Assembly (NCBI RefSeq): GCF_904848165.1
Contig: NZ_LR884459.1
Span: 248,001-312,000, forward strand
Source: Psychrobacter arenosus
Lineage (GTDB): Bacteria > Pseudomonadota > Gammaproteobacteria > Pseudomonadales > Moraxellaceae
Reading direction: 5' to 3'
Length of the DNA: 64,000 nucleotides
Part shown: positions 25,986 through 34,571 of the stretch, one piece after another
Numbering within the stretch: position 1 is the stretch's first letter
Layout of the letters: each line of letters starts with the position of its first letter
The notes under the pieces: model-generated
The model's input: only the letters and a program-made list of their open reading frames with translations
Database searches by the model: none
Told to the model about the DNA's origin: nothing
Translations under genes and position numbers: made by a program

Positions 25986-28631
25986 ATGACCACCTTAGTC
26001 CAACCTATGAACGAAAAATACAAAAAGCAGCTGCCTGGCACTGACTTGTATTATTTCGACACTCGCGCAGCCGTTGACGAAATCGAAGCCGGCGCGTATG
26101 ACAAACTTCCGTTTTGCTCAAAAGTATTTGCAGAAAACTTAGTGCGCCGTTGTGCGCCAGAAGAGCTGACCGCAGCGCTTAAACAGCATATAGAACGTAA
26201 GCAAACGCTAGATTGGCCTTGGTTCCCTGCCCGCGTTGTTTGTCACGACATCTTGGGTCAGACCGCTTTTGTCGATCTTGCCGGCCTACGTGATGCTATC
26301 GCTGAACAAGGCGGTGACCCGTCTAAAGTCAACCCAATCGTACCTACGCAATTGATTGTTGACCATTCATTAGCGGTTGAGCATGCGGGTTTTGAGAAAG
26401 ATGCTTTCCAAAAGAACCGTGCTATCGAAGAGCGCCGTAACGATGACCGTTTTCACTTTATCAACTGGTGCCAGACGGCTTTTGATAACGTCAACGTCGT
26501 GCCACCGGGTAACGGCATCATGCACCAAATCAACTTGGAGAAAATGTCTCCAGTGGTGCAGGTTGCTGCCAATAAAGCGGGCGAGAAATTTGCCTTCCCC
26601 GATACCTTAGTCGGTACGGATAGCCACACACCAATGGTTGATGCGCTAGGCGTTATCTCTATCGGTGTCGGTGGTTTGGAAGCCGAAAGCGTCATGCTAG
26701 GCAACCCTTCTATGATGCGTCGTCCGGATTACGTGGGCGTGGAAATTACCGGTAAAATCAAACCGGGCATTACCGGTACTGATTTAGTATTGGCAATGAC
26801 TGAATTCTTACGTAACGAAGGCGTTGTGTCGACCTACATCGAATTCTTCGGTGAAGGCGCGCGTAGCCTAACCGTTGGTGACCGTGCTTCGATCTCGAAC
26901 ATGACGCCAGAATACGGCGCGACTGCAGCGATGTTCTCTATCGATGAGCAGACGATTGACTATCTACGTCTGACTGGCCGTACTGAAGAGCAAATCAAAC
27001 TTGTTGAGCAATATGCCAAAGAAACCGGCCTATGGGCTGACGGCATGGTCAATGCGGAATACGAGCGCGTCTTACAGTTTGACTTAGGTCAAGTGACTCG
27101 TAACTTAGCTGGTCCATCACGCCCGCACGCCCGCGTTCCGACAAGTGAGCTCGCTATCCGTGGTATCGCGCATAAAGAAAACGAAGCTCTACCAACTAGC
27201 GAAGATGGCTTAATGCCGGATGGCGCCGTGATTATCGCTGCTATTACCAGCTGTACGAACACGTCAAACCCACGCAACATGATTGCTGCCGGTCTTATCG
27301 CTCGTAACGCCGCCCGTCTTGGCTTGCAACGTAAGCCTTGGGTGAAATCATCACTAGCTCCTGGCTCTAAAACGGTTCAACTGTATCTTGAAGATTCGGG
27401 CTTGATGGATGATTTAGAAGCGCTTGGTTTCGGTATCGTCGGCTTTGCTTGTACCACCTGTAACGGTATGAGTGGCGCGCTAGACCCCGTTATTCAGCAA
27501 GAAATCGTCGATCGTGACCTATATGCGACTGCCGTATTGTCGGGTAACCGTAACTTTGATGGCCGTATTCATCCGTATGCCAAAGAAGCTTACCTTGCCT
27601 CACCACCGTTAGTGGTCGCTTATGCTATTGCGGGTACCATTCGCTTTGATATCGAAAAAGATATCTTAGGCTACGATAAAGACAATCATCCGGTATACCT
27701 AAAAGACATCTGGCCTGACGATCAAGAAATCTTAGACTTGGTAGCCAAGCACGTGAAGTCTGAGCAGTTTGATGCGGTTTATATCCCGATGTTTGATGAG
27801 GCTGCTGTCGATGCTGCCCGCTCTGCCCCACTATATAACTGGCGCGAAATGAGTACTTATATCCGTCGTCCTCCCTACTGGGAAGGTGCTATGGCGCGTG
27901 CAAACCGTCTAAAAGGGATGCGTCCGTTGGCTATCTTAGGTGATAACATCACTACGGATCACTTGTCACCATCGAATGCGATTATGGCAAGCAGCGCGGC
28001 TGGCGAGTACTTGGCTTATATGCAAGTGCCGGAAGAAGACTTTAACTCGTACGCTACCCATCGCGGCGATCACTTAACCGCACAAAGGGCTACTTTCGCC
28101 AACCCGAAACTGCTGAATGAGATGGTGCGCAGTGAAGATGGCAGCATCAAGCAAGGGTCTTACGCGCGCGTAGAGCCTGAAGGCGTGACGATGCGTATGT
28201 GGGAAGCGATTGAGACTTATATGAATCGTGATGAGCCACTGATTATCATCGCTGGAGACGGCTATGGTCAGGGCTCAAGCCGTGACTGGGCTGCTAAAGG
28301 CGTGCGTTTAGCGGGTGTCGAATGTATCGTTGCTGAAGACTTCGAGCGTATTCACCGTCAGAACCTAGTCGGTATGGGCGTGTTACCACTACAGTTTAAA
28401 CCTGATACCAACCGTCAGACTTTATACCTAGATGGTACCGAGACTTATGACGTACTAGGTACGCCAAGTGCTGGTGGCGAGATGACTCTAGTGATTAATC
28501 GTCAAGACGGCAGCGTTGACAATGTAGATCTTATCGTTCGTCTAGATACGGAAGATGAAGTCGAAATGTATAACAACGGCGGTATGCTACAGCGCTTTGC
28601 TAAAGAGTTTTTAGCTAATAGCGTGGCTTAG
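25986..28631 (+). CDS. acnD: Fe-S-dependent 2-methylcitrate dehydratase
   Basis: This 881-residue aconitase-superfamily enzyme dehydrates 2-methylcitrate to 2-methylaconitate, a step that needs PrpF for productive flux. The [4Fe-4S] ligands are Cys423 (in SCTNTS), Cys489 and Cys492 (in CTTCNG). The swivel domain carries GDGYGQGSSRDWAAKG near the C-terminus. Length and placement beside prpC and prpF favour AcnD over AcnA. A terminator hairpin begins 30 bases after the stop, so prpF, 1.7 kb away, is not obviously on the same transcript. Confidence 0.92.
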   Translation: MTTLVQPMNEKYKKQLPGTDLYYFDTRAAVDEIEAGAYDKLPFCSKVFAENLVRRCAPEELTAALKQHIERKQTLDWPWFPARVVCHDILGQTAFVDLAGLRDAIAEQGGDPSKVNPIVPTQLIVDHSLAVEHAGFEKDAFQKNRAIEERRNDDRFHFINWCQTAFDNVNVVPPGNGIMHQINLEKMSPVVQVAANKAGEKFAFPDTLVGTDSHTPMVDALGVISIGVGGLEAESVMLGNPSMMRRPDYVGVEITGKIKPGITGTDLVLAMTEFLRNEGVVSTYIEFFGEGARSLTVGDRASISNMTPEYGATAAMFSIDEQTIDYLRLTGRTEEQIKLVEQYAKETGLWADGMVNAEYERVLQFDLGQVTRNLAGPSRPHARVPTSELAIRGIAHKENEALPTSEDGLMPDGAVIIAAITSCTNTSNPRNMIAAGLIARNAARLGLQRKPWVKSSLAPGSKTVQLYLEDSGLMDDLEALGFGIVGFACTTCNGMSGALDPVIQQEIVDRDLYATAVLSGNRNFDGRIHPYAKEAYLASPPLVVAYAIAGTIRFDIEKDILGYDKDNHPVYLKDIWPDDQEILDLVAKHVKSEQFDAVYIPMFDEAAVDAARSAPLYNWREMSTYIRRPPYWEGAMARANRLKGMRPLAILGDNITTDHLSPSNAIMASSAAGEYLAYMQVPEEDFNSYATHRGDHLTAQRATFANPKLLNEMVRSEDGSIKQGSYARVEPEGVTMRMWEAIETYMNRDEPLIIIAGDGYGQGSSRDWAAKGVRLAGVECIVAEDFERIHRQNLVGMGVLPLQFKPDTNRQTLYLDGTETYDVLGTPSAGGEMTLVINRQDGSVDNVDLIVRLDTEDEVEMYNNGGMLQRFAKEFLANSVA

Positions 28632-28660
28632 TCCGTAGCGGTTATGGAATTATTAAAGAT

Positions 28661-28691
28661 AAACCCCGTCTCATCAGATGGGGTTTGTTTT
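28661..28691 (+). terminator. Rho-independent terminator after acnD
   Basis: An 11-bp GC-rich stem with one wobble (28661-28671 with 28676-28686) and a 4-nt loop is followed by GTTTTA. It ends the prpB-acnD segment. Confidence 0.75.
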
Positions 28692-28849
28692 ATCAGAATT
28701 AGTATAGGATATAGCCTATAAATTACAGTTATTGTCTTTAATAGGTGAATAAGTTATTAAGATAAAGGTAATATAAAAGGTGCTAGAAAGTACTAAAATG
28801 AGTCTTTATTTAGTGCTTGTTATGATTAATTTCATTTGGAGACTTTCTG

Positions 28850-29116
28850 ATGCATCCAATATTTGCTAACCAAACTGCCAGTATTTCTGAGCTAAAACGT
28901 AATCCAACCGCTTTACTTCAACAAGCTAATGGACAGCCCATAGCCATTTTAAATCATAATAAACCTTCAGGTTATCTAGTCCCTGTTGAGACCTATGAAA
29001 AAATGATGGAGATTATTGAAGACTTTGAGTTAGGCAAGATTGTTGAATCCCGTAGGAGTCAGATACCAGATGCTGTGGAGGTAACTTTAGAAGCGTTACT
29101 AACTGATGACTTTTAA
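28850..29116 (+). CDS. Phd/YefM-family antitoxin (StbD-like), orphaned
   Basis: This 88-residue antitoxin has an N-terminal Phd/YefM fold: ANQTASISELKRNPTALLQQANGQPIAILNHNKPSGYLVP (about 6-45) is characteristic of the StbD/RelB-type branch. The acidic C-terminal tail is where a toxin would bind. Normally a RelE/StbE toxin gene overlaps the stop. Here only a 12-codon remnant remains (29106-29144), so the antitoxin seems to have lost its partner. Confidence 0.82.
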   Translation: MHPIFANQTASISELKRNPTALLQQANGQPIAILNHNKPSGYLVPVETYEKMMEIIEDFELGKIVESRRSQIPDAVEVTLEALLTDDF

Positions 29117-29144
29117 GCTAACGAAATCCTATTTAACATTGTAG
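29106..29144 (+). pseudogene. Truncated 5' remnant of a RelE/StbE-type toxin gene
   Basis: An ATG at 29106 overlaps the end of the antitoxin gene by 11 bases, as toxin genes in such pairs commonly do. It encodes MTFKLTKSYLTL before a TAG. The opening MTFKL resembles the start of StbE/RelE-type toxins; the rest of the toxin is missing. Assignment rests on position and five residues only. Confidence 0.45.
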
Positions 29145-29199
29145 GGTATTAGAGAATGGCGCAACATTTCATATAAATCGTACAACTCTAGGAATCGTT

Positions 29200-29481
29200 A
29201 TGCGGGTCATTACTTTTTCAGAAGCTAGAAAAAACTTCAAATCGGTGTTGGATACGGTCATCGAAGATGCGTGCGCCACTATTGTCACACGCCGTGATGC
29301 CGATGATGCGGTCGTTATGTCCTTGGATTATTACAACAGCTTGATGGAGACGGTCCACTTATTAAAATCACCTGCAAACGCAGCTCACCTCGCTGACTCC
29401 ATAGCCCAATATAAAGCGGGTAAGACTCAGGTTAGAGAGTTGGTAAATAATGCAGAGCAGATAGATACTGATGAAGTTTAA
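29200..29481 (+). CDS. yefM: YefM-family antitoxin
   Basis: This 93-residue antitoxin starts MRVITFSEARKNFKSVLDTV, continues with TIVTRRDADDAVVMSLDYYNSLMETVHLLKSPANAAHL, the standard YefM fold, and ends in a disordered acidic tail. YefM normally neutralises the mRNA-cleaving toxin YoeB encoded by an overlapping downstream gene. Here that gene is disrupted (29471-29577), leaving an orphan antitoxin, which may still autoregulate or cross-neutralise other YoeB toxins. Confidence 0.88.
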   Translation: MRVITFSEARKNFKSVLDTVIEDACATIVTRRDADDAVVMSLDYYNSLMETVHLLKSPANAAHLADSIAQYKAGKTQVRELVNNAEQIDTDEV

Positions 29482-29577
29482 CTGGGAACTATGATGAGTA
29501 TGCCATTGGCATGAACATATGCAGTATGGAAAGATTATCTATATTGGTAAACCCAAGATAATTAAGAAAACTAAAAC
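29471..29577 (+). pseudogene. Decayed yoeB toxin gene
   Basis: The ATG at 29471 overlaps yefM and reads MKFNWEL, the canonical YoeB N-terminus, then stops (TGA 29492-29494). About 35 bases further, in another frame, 29527-29559 reads WKDYLYW, a TAA in place of Gln, then TQD. This matches the YoeB stretch WEDYLYWQTQD. So a roughly 29-base insertion with a frameshift plus at least one nonsense change has inactivated the toxin. The rest of the gene is not recognisable. Confidence 0.75.
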
Positions 29578-29946
29578 TCACTCAGAAAGAATTTTAAGTT
29601 TAAAAATACTGCCCCAAGCAAAAAATAAAGAAACTAGCTTACCCCTGATGACGAAGTTCCATTTAATATTATGATAAAAGCTATTATCAGTGCCCAACAT
29701 CAGCTGCGTGAGAATCAGCTGACCGTTATCCACTTGGTAAACCAGCGTGGTAAAGTGAGGTAGGGTCTTAAATTTATAGACTTTATCTAGGATGACTACT
29801 TCAGGTTCCTCGGCCAATAGAGCCAGTTCATCGACGATGTCTTTTATAGTGTCATCTAGCGCTAATTTTTGTTTAATGGGGAGTTTTTGCAGGCTTTGTT
29901 TAAAGCTATAGGTTTGGATAATAGGCAGTGCAGGTAGGTATAGCAT
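29578..29946 (-). CDS. Putative RelE/ParE-type toxin with an abnormal C-terminus
   Basis: This 122-residue protein starts MLYLPALPIIQTYSFKQSLQKLPIKQKLALDD, then KVYKFKTLPHFTTLVYQVDNGQLILTQLMLGTDNSFYHNIK, which fits small toxins encoded after ParD-like antitoxins. Such toxins usually end shortly after the NFYRDLK-like stretch (here FYHNIK, about 90-95). This one continues for 27 hydrophobic residues to a stop that abuts the decayed yoeB. Loss of the original stop is likely, so activity is doubtful. The start lies 2 bases after the antitoxin stop. Confidence 0.6.
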   Translation of the reverse strand: MLYLPALPIIQTYSFKQSLQKLPIKQKLALDDTIKDIVDELALLAEEPEVVILDKVYKFKTLPHFTTLVYQVDNGQLILTQLMLGTDNSFYHNIKWNFVIRGKLVSLFFAWGSIFKLKILSE

Positions 29947-29948
29947 GG

Positions 29949-30173
29949 CTACTCTCCAAACTCATACGGTTCGACCATGCCCGCCTCTATTTCAAACTGT
30001 GCGGTGAGCAGCTGCCGGACGAAGTCATAAGACAGTTCGGGGTGCTCTTCCATAATTTGGCCTATAGTGGCCCAATGCATGATTTGTTTGGGAGTAGTAC
30101 GGTGATAGGTTTGAGAAATAACGGTCGCTTTATCGACCAACGCTTTCTCTAAGCGGATACTAGTAGTCGCCAT
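29949..30173 (-). CDS. ParD-like antitoxin
   Basis: This is 74 residues from the ATG at 30173 (MATTSIRLEKALVDKATVISQTYHRTTPKQIMHWATIGQIMEEHPELSY). It resembles the ParD_like antitoxin family with a ribbon-helix-helix-type N-terminus. A TTG four codons earlier is less likely because AGG lies directly before the ATG. It heads a two-gene minus-strand module with the putative toxin 2 bases downstream. Confidence 0.72.
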   Translation of the reverse strand: MATTSIRLEKALVDKATVISQTYHRTTPKQIMHWATIGQIMEEHPELSYDFVRQLLTAQFEIEAGMVEPYEFGE

Positions 30174-30307
30174 CCTAAGCCTCAAAATTAGTCGTCTGCA
30201 AACTAAAATATTATCATAATTAAATTGACAATGTAGCTTAATTTAATTATTCACTTAATCAATATAAAAATTCCACTTACCATAATCACTTATAAAAGGA
30301 TTTATCC

Positions 30308-31537
30308 ATGAGCTCATCTGCTAACCCTGCTGCCCGCCCTGCCCCGCAAATTTCCGTATCGGCTACCTACATGCGTGGGGGTACCTCAAAAGGTACGTTT
30401 TTTAAGTTGTCTGACTTGCCTGAGCGTTGCCAAGTCCCAGGTGCGGCTCGTGATAATTTCCTATTGCGCGTCATTGGCAGCCCCGATCCTTATGGCAAGC
30501 AAATTGATGGCTTAGGCAACGGCAGCTCATCGACTTCCAAGACCGTTATCCTGTCGAAAGCCAAGCAAGCGGACCACGATGTGAACTATCTGTTCGGTCA
30601 GGTCAATATTGCTAAGCCGATGATTGATTGGGCGGGCAACTGCGGTAACTTAACCGCTGCAGTAGGCGCGTGTGCCATTAATATGGGCCTTATTGATGAC
30701 AGTCGCATTCCGGACAACGGTATTTGTGAAGTGCGCATTTGGCAGGAGAATATTGGCAAGACCATCATCGCTCATGTGCCGGTTTATACTGACGAGCAAG
30801 GCAATATTCAGGTACAAGAGACTGGTGATTTTGAGCTAGACGGCGTCACTTTCCCGGCAGCAGAAGTCAAAATTGAGTTTATCGATCCGGTCGATGGTGA
30901 CAGCAGCATGTTCCCTACGAACAATCTGGTCGACGACTTTACGATTACCGATAGCGAAGGCAATAGCCAAACTTTTGAAGCGACTTTTATCACCGCCGGT
31001 ATTCCGACTATCTTTATGAAAGCTGAAGACTTAGGTTTTGACGGTACTGAGCTGCAAGGCACTATTAACGGTCATAGCGAGCTGCAACAAAAGCTAGAGA
31101 GCATCCGCGCGCAAGGTGGTGTCGCAATGGGTCTGTTTAAAGACGTTAGCGAAGCGGAAAAGAGCCAGCACATTCCTAAAATTGCTTGGGTCGCGCCAGC
31201 CGCTACTTACACTGCCTCTAGCGGCAAAACAGTCGCTGGCGAAGACATTGACCTGGTCGTCCGCGCTATGAGTATGGGCCAATTGCACCATGCCATGATG
31301 GGTACTGCTGCTGTCGCCATTGCTGCTGCTGCCACCACTCAAGGTACTTTAGTCAACCAAGCTGCCGGTGGTGGGGATTTATCCGAAGTGCGCTTTGGTC
31401 ATCCGTCAGGCACCCTATTGGTAGGTGGTAAAACAGAAAATAACGATGGTCGCTGGCAGGCCAAAAAAGTCTCTATGAGCCGCTCAGCACGTCGTATTAT
31501 GGTGGGTGAAGTGTTTGTACCTGCAGATTGCTTTTAA
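30308..31537 (+). CDS. prpF: 2-Methylaconitate isomerase PrpF
   Basis: This 409-residue PrpF/diaminopimelate-epimerase-fold protein isomerises trans- to cis-2-methylaconitate so that AcnD products can re-enter the cycle. The N-terminal YMRGGTSKGTFFKLSDLP is diagnostic, as are DWAGNCGNLTAAVGACAI and the C-terminal RSARRIMVGEVFVP. AAAGGA precedes the ATG. It is separated from acnD by the toxin-antitoxin patch and has its own upstream region, so co-expression with acnD would need its own promoter. An ABC exporter gene follows after 44 bases. Confidence 0.94.
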   Translation: MSSSANPAARPAPQISVSATYMRGGTSKGTFFKLSDLPERCQVPGAARDNFLLRVIGSPDPYGKQIDGLGNGSSSTSKTVILSKAKQADHDVNYLFGQVNIAKPMIDWAGNCGNLTAAVGACAINMGLIDDSRIPDNGICEVRIWQENIGKTIIAHVPVYTDEQGNIQVQETGDFELDGVTFPAAEVKIEFIDPVDGDSSMFPTNNLVDDFTITDSEGNSQTFEATFITAGIPTIFMKAEDLGFDGTELQGTINGHSELQQKLESIRAQGGVAMGLFKDVSEAEKSQHIPKIAWVAPAATYTASSGKTVAGEDIDLVVRAMSMGQLHHAMMGTAAVAIAAAATTQGTLVNQAAGGGDLSEVRFGHPSGTLLVGGKTENNDGRWQAKKVSMSRSARRIMVGEVFVPADCF

Positions 31538-31581
31538 GGTTAAACTGCTTTTAAGATTGCTAGTAATGAGTTTGAGTCGCT

Positions 31582-33501
31582 ATGCCAAAACCCTCGAAAC
31601 CGGCTTTAAATAAGCCTACCTCCGATCAACCTACAGACAAGCCTGCTGCCGCGCAAACGGTCGTGGGTTTGACTAAAACGCCTTTTAATCAACCGCCAAG
31701 CAATAAAGTGGAGCGCGGTGAGCTGCTGTGGAATATCCTCAAAAAGCTAGCTGCGTTTGCCAAACCATACCGCTTGCTCATTATAGGCACGTTGACGCTA
31801 ACTGTGCTGGGATCGTTTACCTCGCAGGTTAACGCCTTTGTCCTACGCTATACCGTCGACCGCTTGACCGAGATTGCTACCCTAGCGAACCCTTGGCAGG
31901 CGGGCATCCAAATGTTGACTATCATTAGCGTGGTGTTGTTGGTTAAAGAAATTATCTCAGCAGGGCTGTCTTTCGGTCAGCGTTTCTTTGGTGAAAAAAT
32001 ACGTATTAACCTCTCGCGCGATTTGTCCCAACGCGTGGTTGAGCGTATCTTGACCTACCGCATGGCGTTCTACACCAGTAGCGAAAATGATAGCGGCAAG
32101 TTGCAGACCCGTATCGATTTAGGGGTTAGCAGCTTGACTCGGTTGGTACAAAACCTGTTTATCGATATGCTGCCGTTGTTTGCCAATGCTATCGTCGCGC
32201 TAGTGATTATGTTTACCGCCAACTTTTGGGTGGGCATGGTCGGTCTTATCATTGTGCCGATTTATTTCTTTATTAGTCAAAAGCAGGCTATGCGACTGCG
32301 TGGCTTCCGTCGGCAAATGCGCGACTTTCGCGAGAAAAAAAGCGGTCTGATTATCTCGCTGATTAATTCGATTAGCGTCGTCAAATCTTTTGTGCGTGAG
32401 CCCATTGAGTCCGATAAGCACTTTGATTTACAAAAAGAGATGACCGACAACCAACTCAAAACCCGCAGCATTGCTTTTATCTATGATGCGGTAAAGACCT
32501 TTATCGAGCAAATTGGGGTCGTCGCTATCATTCTACTGACCTCATACTTTGTACTCAAAGGTGAGATGACCATCGGCATGATTATGTTTCATGTCCTACT
32601 GTTCCAAAACGTCGCCGCGCCTATCCGCCAATTGCACCGCATCTACGATGAAATTAATAATGCCCTGACTTACGCTGAAGGCTTCTTTGATATCTTAGAA
32701 GACGATGAGCAAGTTGAAAAAGTGGGCGGCATCAGCAGTACTCACGTTAAAGGCAACATCGAGCTCAAACATGTCGATTTTATTTATCCTAATGGCACCC
32801 AGGCCTTACGCGATGTCAGCTTTAGCATTAAACCCAACCGTATTACGGCATTGGTGGGGTTAAGCGGTGCGGGTAAAAGTACCATTATTAACCTACTGGT
32901 GAAGTTTTATGAGCCAACAGGCGGTCAAATTTGCTTAGATGGTCACGACCTGGTGGATTATGATACGCAGGAGCTGCGTGAGCAAGTGGGCCTAGTACTG
33001 CAAAAAAACCATATCTTTGGCGGTACGATTAGCGAAAATATCCGCTACGGTAATATGGCCGCTAGCCTTGATGACATCATTGTTGCCGCTAAGAAAGCGT
33101 CGATTCATGAGCAGATATTAGAATTGCCTCAAGGTTACGATAGCGATGCCAAGTCTCTATCGGGGGGTCAGCAGCAGCGTATTGCCTTAGCACGGATGTT
33201 CTTAAAGGATCCGCCGATTGTCTTTTTGGATGAGCCGACAGCCAGTCTTGACGCGATTGCTAGCCAGCAGATTAAGCACAGCTTGGATTTGATTAAAAAA
33301 GACCGCACCGTGATTATCGTCTCGCACAGTATTGCGCAGATTATCGATGCCGATGATTTGGTTGTCATTGAGCATGGCCGAGTGGTTGAGACTGGGACGC
33401 ACGAAGAACTCTACGAGCAGCGCGGCAAATACTATGAAATCTTTACCGCGATGTCAGACAGTCTGAATCTGGATAAGATTAGAGACACTTTAAGCAGCTA
33501 A
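31582..33501 (+). CDS. ABC transporter, fused permease and ATPase (exporter half-transporter)
   Basis: This 639-residue half-transporter has a 70-residue soluble N-terminus, six transmembrane helices (about 65-370) and a nucleotide-binding domain. The domain carries Walker A GLSGAGKST (about 427-435), the Q-loop LQKNHIFGG, signature LSGGQQQR, Walker B PIVFLDEPTAS and switch His in IVSHS. It should act as a homodimer exporting a lipid, peptide or drug; the substrate is not evident. It follows prpF by 44 bases and may be read from the same transcript, though no metabolic link is known. Confidence 0.9.
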   Translation: MPKPSKPALNKPTSDQPTDKPAAAQTVVGLTKTPFNQPPSNKVERGELLWNILKKLAAFAKPYRLLIIGTLTLTVLGSFTSQVNAFVLRYTVDRLTEIATLANPWQAGIQMLTIISVVLLVKEIISAGLSFGQRFFGEKIRINLSRDLSQRVVERILTYRMAFYTSSENDSGKLQTRIDLGVSSLTRLVQNLFIDMLPLFANAIVALVIMFTANFWVGMVGLIIVPIYFFISQKQAMRLRGFRRQMRDFREKKSGLIISLINSISVVKSFVREPIESDKHFDLQKEMTDNQLKTRSIAFIYDAVKTFIEQIGVVAIILLTSYFVLKGEMTIGMIMFHVLLFQNVAAPIRQLHRIYDEINNALTYAEGFFDILEDDEQVEKVGGISSTHVKGNIELKHVDFIYPNGTQALRDVSFSIKPNRITALVGLSGAGKSTIINLLVKFYEPTGGQICLDGHDLVDYDTQELREQVGLVLQKNHIFGGTISENIRYGNMAASLDDIIVAAKKASIHEQILELPQGYDSDAKSLSGGQQQRIALARMFLKDPPIVFLDEPTASLDAIASQQIKHSLDLIKKDRTVIIVSHSIAQIIDADDLVVIEHGRVVETGTHEELYEQRGKYYEIFTAMSDSLNLDKIRDTLSS

Positions 33502-33675
33502 CCGTTATAGTTGCCCTGCTACAGGCTTACGTAGCAGCATGAATTATGCAAACTTTTGCAAACGGTAATGCTATCATGCGCGCTATATAATGGCGGCTAA
33601 GAAAATTTAGTAGTCGCCAGCTAACGCCCTAACTTTTCTTTTAACTATCGTTTCATTGCCAGAAGCTTGCTACTT

Positions 33676-34281
33676 ATGACCTGTGAATTTTCCATAAAAA
33701 CCTTTGACGACCTAACCTCAGTAGATCTTTACCACATCCTGAAAGCACGCTCCCAAGTCTTTGTTGTTGAGCAAAATTGTGCTTATCAAGATATGGATGA
33801 CGTCGATTTTGACTGTCTGCATTTAGTGGCACATCAGAATGCGGTGCTGGTCGGCTACTGCCGTATTATTCCGCCCGAGTTTAACAAGGTAAAACCTAAG
33901 ACCGCAGAATCTAAAGCGCTTGGCCCCATGCCGTCTATTGGTCGAGTATTAATCATGCCTGAGCATCGCGGTGATGGGCTGGCGCGCGAAATCATGCTGC
34001 AGGCTATCAAATACTGCCGTAAGAAGTATGGCAAAAAGCCGATTATCATCTCTGCGCAAACCTACCTGCTTAGCTTCTATGAGTCTTTAGGTTTTGTCCC
34101 TGATGGTGAGGTTTACCTTGAGGATAATATCGAGCATGTCACTATGATTCAGCAAGTGGCGAAGAAAAAGAAAGTCGCTGCTCAGCTTACTGAAGCTCCT
34201 ACGGTAAACAAAATTCTCTATACCCTCCTGATTCTGTTGACCACTTTATTTATTGCTGGCTTATTATACCTGGCGATTTAA
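33676..34281 (+). CDS. ElaA-like GNAT acetyltransferase with a C-terminal membrane helix
   Basis: The N-terminal GNAT domain (about 1-155) includes LKARSQVFVVEQNCAYQDMDDVD and the acetyl-CoA loop SIGRVLIMPEHRGDGLAREIM (Q/RxxGxG/A form RGDGLA), typical of ElaA-type N-acetyltransferases. A basic linker (KKKK) then leads to a single hydrophobic helix (LLILLTTLFIAGLLYLAI) at the very end, which ElaA normally lacks. This would make it tail-anchored in the inner membrane. I choose the ATG at 33676; a TTG at 33667 is less likely. The substrate is unknown. Confidence 0.82.
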   Translation: MTCEFSIKTFDDLTSVDLYHILKARSQVFVVEQNCAYQDMDDVDFDCLHLVAHQNAVLVGYCRIIPPEFNKVKPKTAESKALGPMPSIGRVLIMPEHRGDGLAREIMLQAIKYCRKKYGKKPIIISAQTYLLSFYESLGFVPDGEVYLEDNIEHVTMIQQVAKKKKVAAQLTEAPTVNKILYTLLILLTTLFIAGLLYLAI

Positions 34282-34295
34282 CGGTACTATAAAGG

Positions 34296-34327
34296 GTTAA
34301 TAATTGCTGCAAATAGCAGTTATTAAC
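34296..34327 (+). other. 13-bp inverted repeat after the GNAT gene
   Basis: Arms 34296-34308 and 34315-34327 pair with one wobble around a 6-nt loop. No T-run follows, so it is a weak terminator or a processing or stability hairpin between the GNAT gene and prpD. Confidence 0.45.
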
Positions 34328-34524
34328 TCCAGCTGCATAAAAGGTATTTTTCTACTTTTCTATTAAAATCAAGTTAACTGCTCATCTCAATTTTTGCTTT
34401 CTGCGCGGTGCTACCCTTTTCCTTGCGCCATAAAACACCCTCCTGCTCTTAATTCACCTACCAAGATACGACACAAAATGCCTCCGATTGCATTGTTGTT
34501 AACTCACGTCTGTGCTATTTTAAA

Positions 34525-34539
34525 TAAGAATGATTATCA
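34525..34539 (+). promoter_or_regulatory. Candidate Fur box over the prpD promoter
   Basis: TAAGAAT-G-ATTATCA matches the 7-1-7 Fur consensus at 12 of 14 arm positions, with a perfect right arm. It lies ten bases upstream of a perfect TATAAT (34549-34554) and 33 bases before the prpD ATG, so a bound repressor would cover the promoter. The same 11-mer AATGATTATCA lies before the NRAMP-like gene at 19388. Confidence 0.58.
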
Positions 34540-34548
34540 AATACATAA

Positions 34549-34554
34549 TATAAT
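34549..34554 (+). promoter_or_regulatory. Candidate -10 element of prpD
   Basis: A perfect TATAAT lies 18 bases before the ATG, giving a very short leader. The -35 region is weak (near 34525-34531) and overlaps the Fur box. Confidence 0.45.
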
Positions 34555-34571
34555 GATAAAAGGGATTAGCA

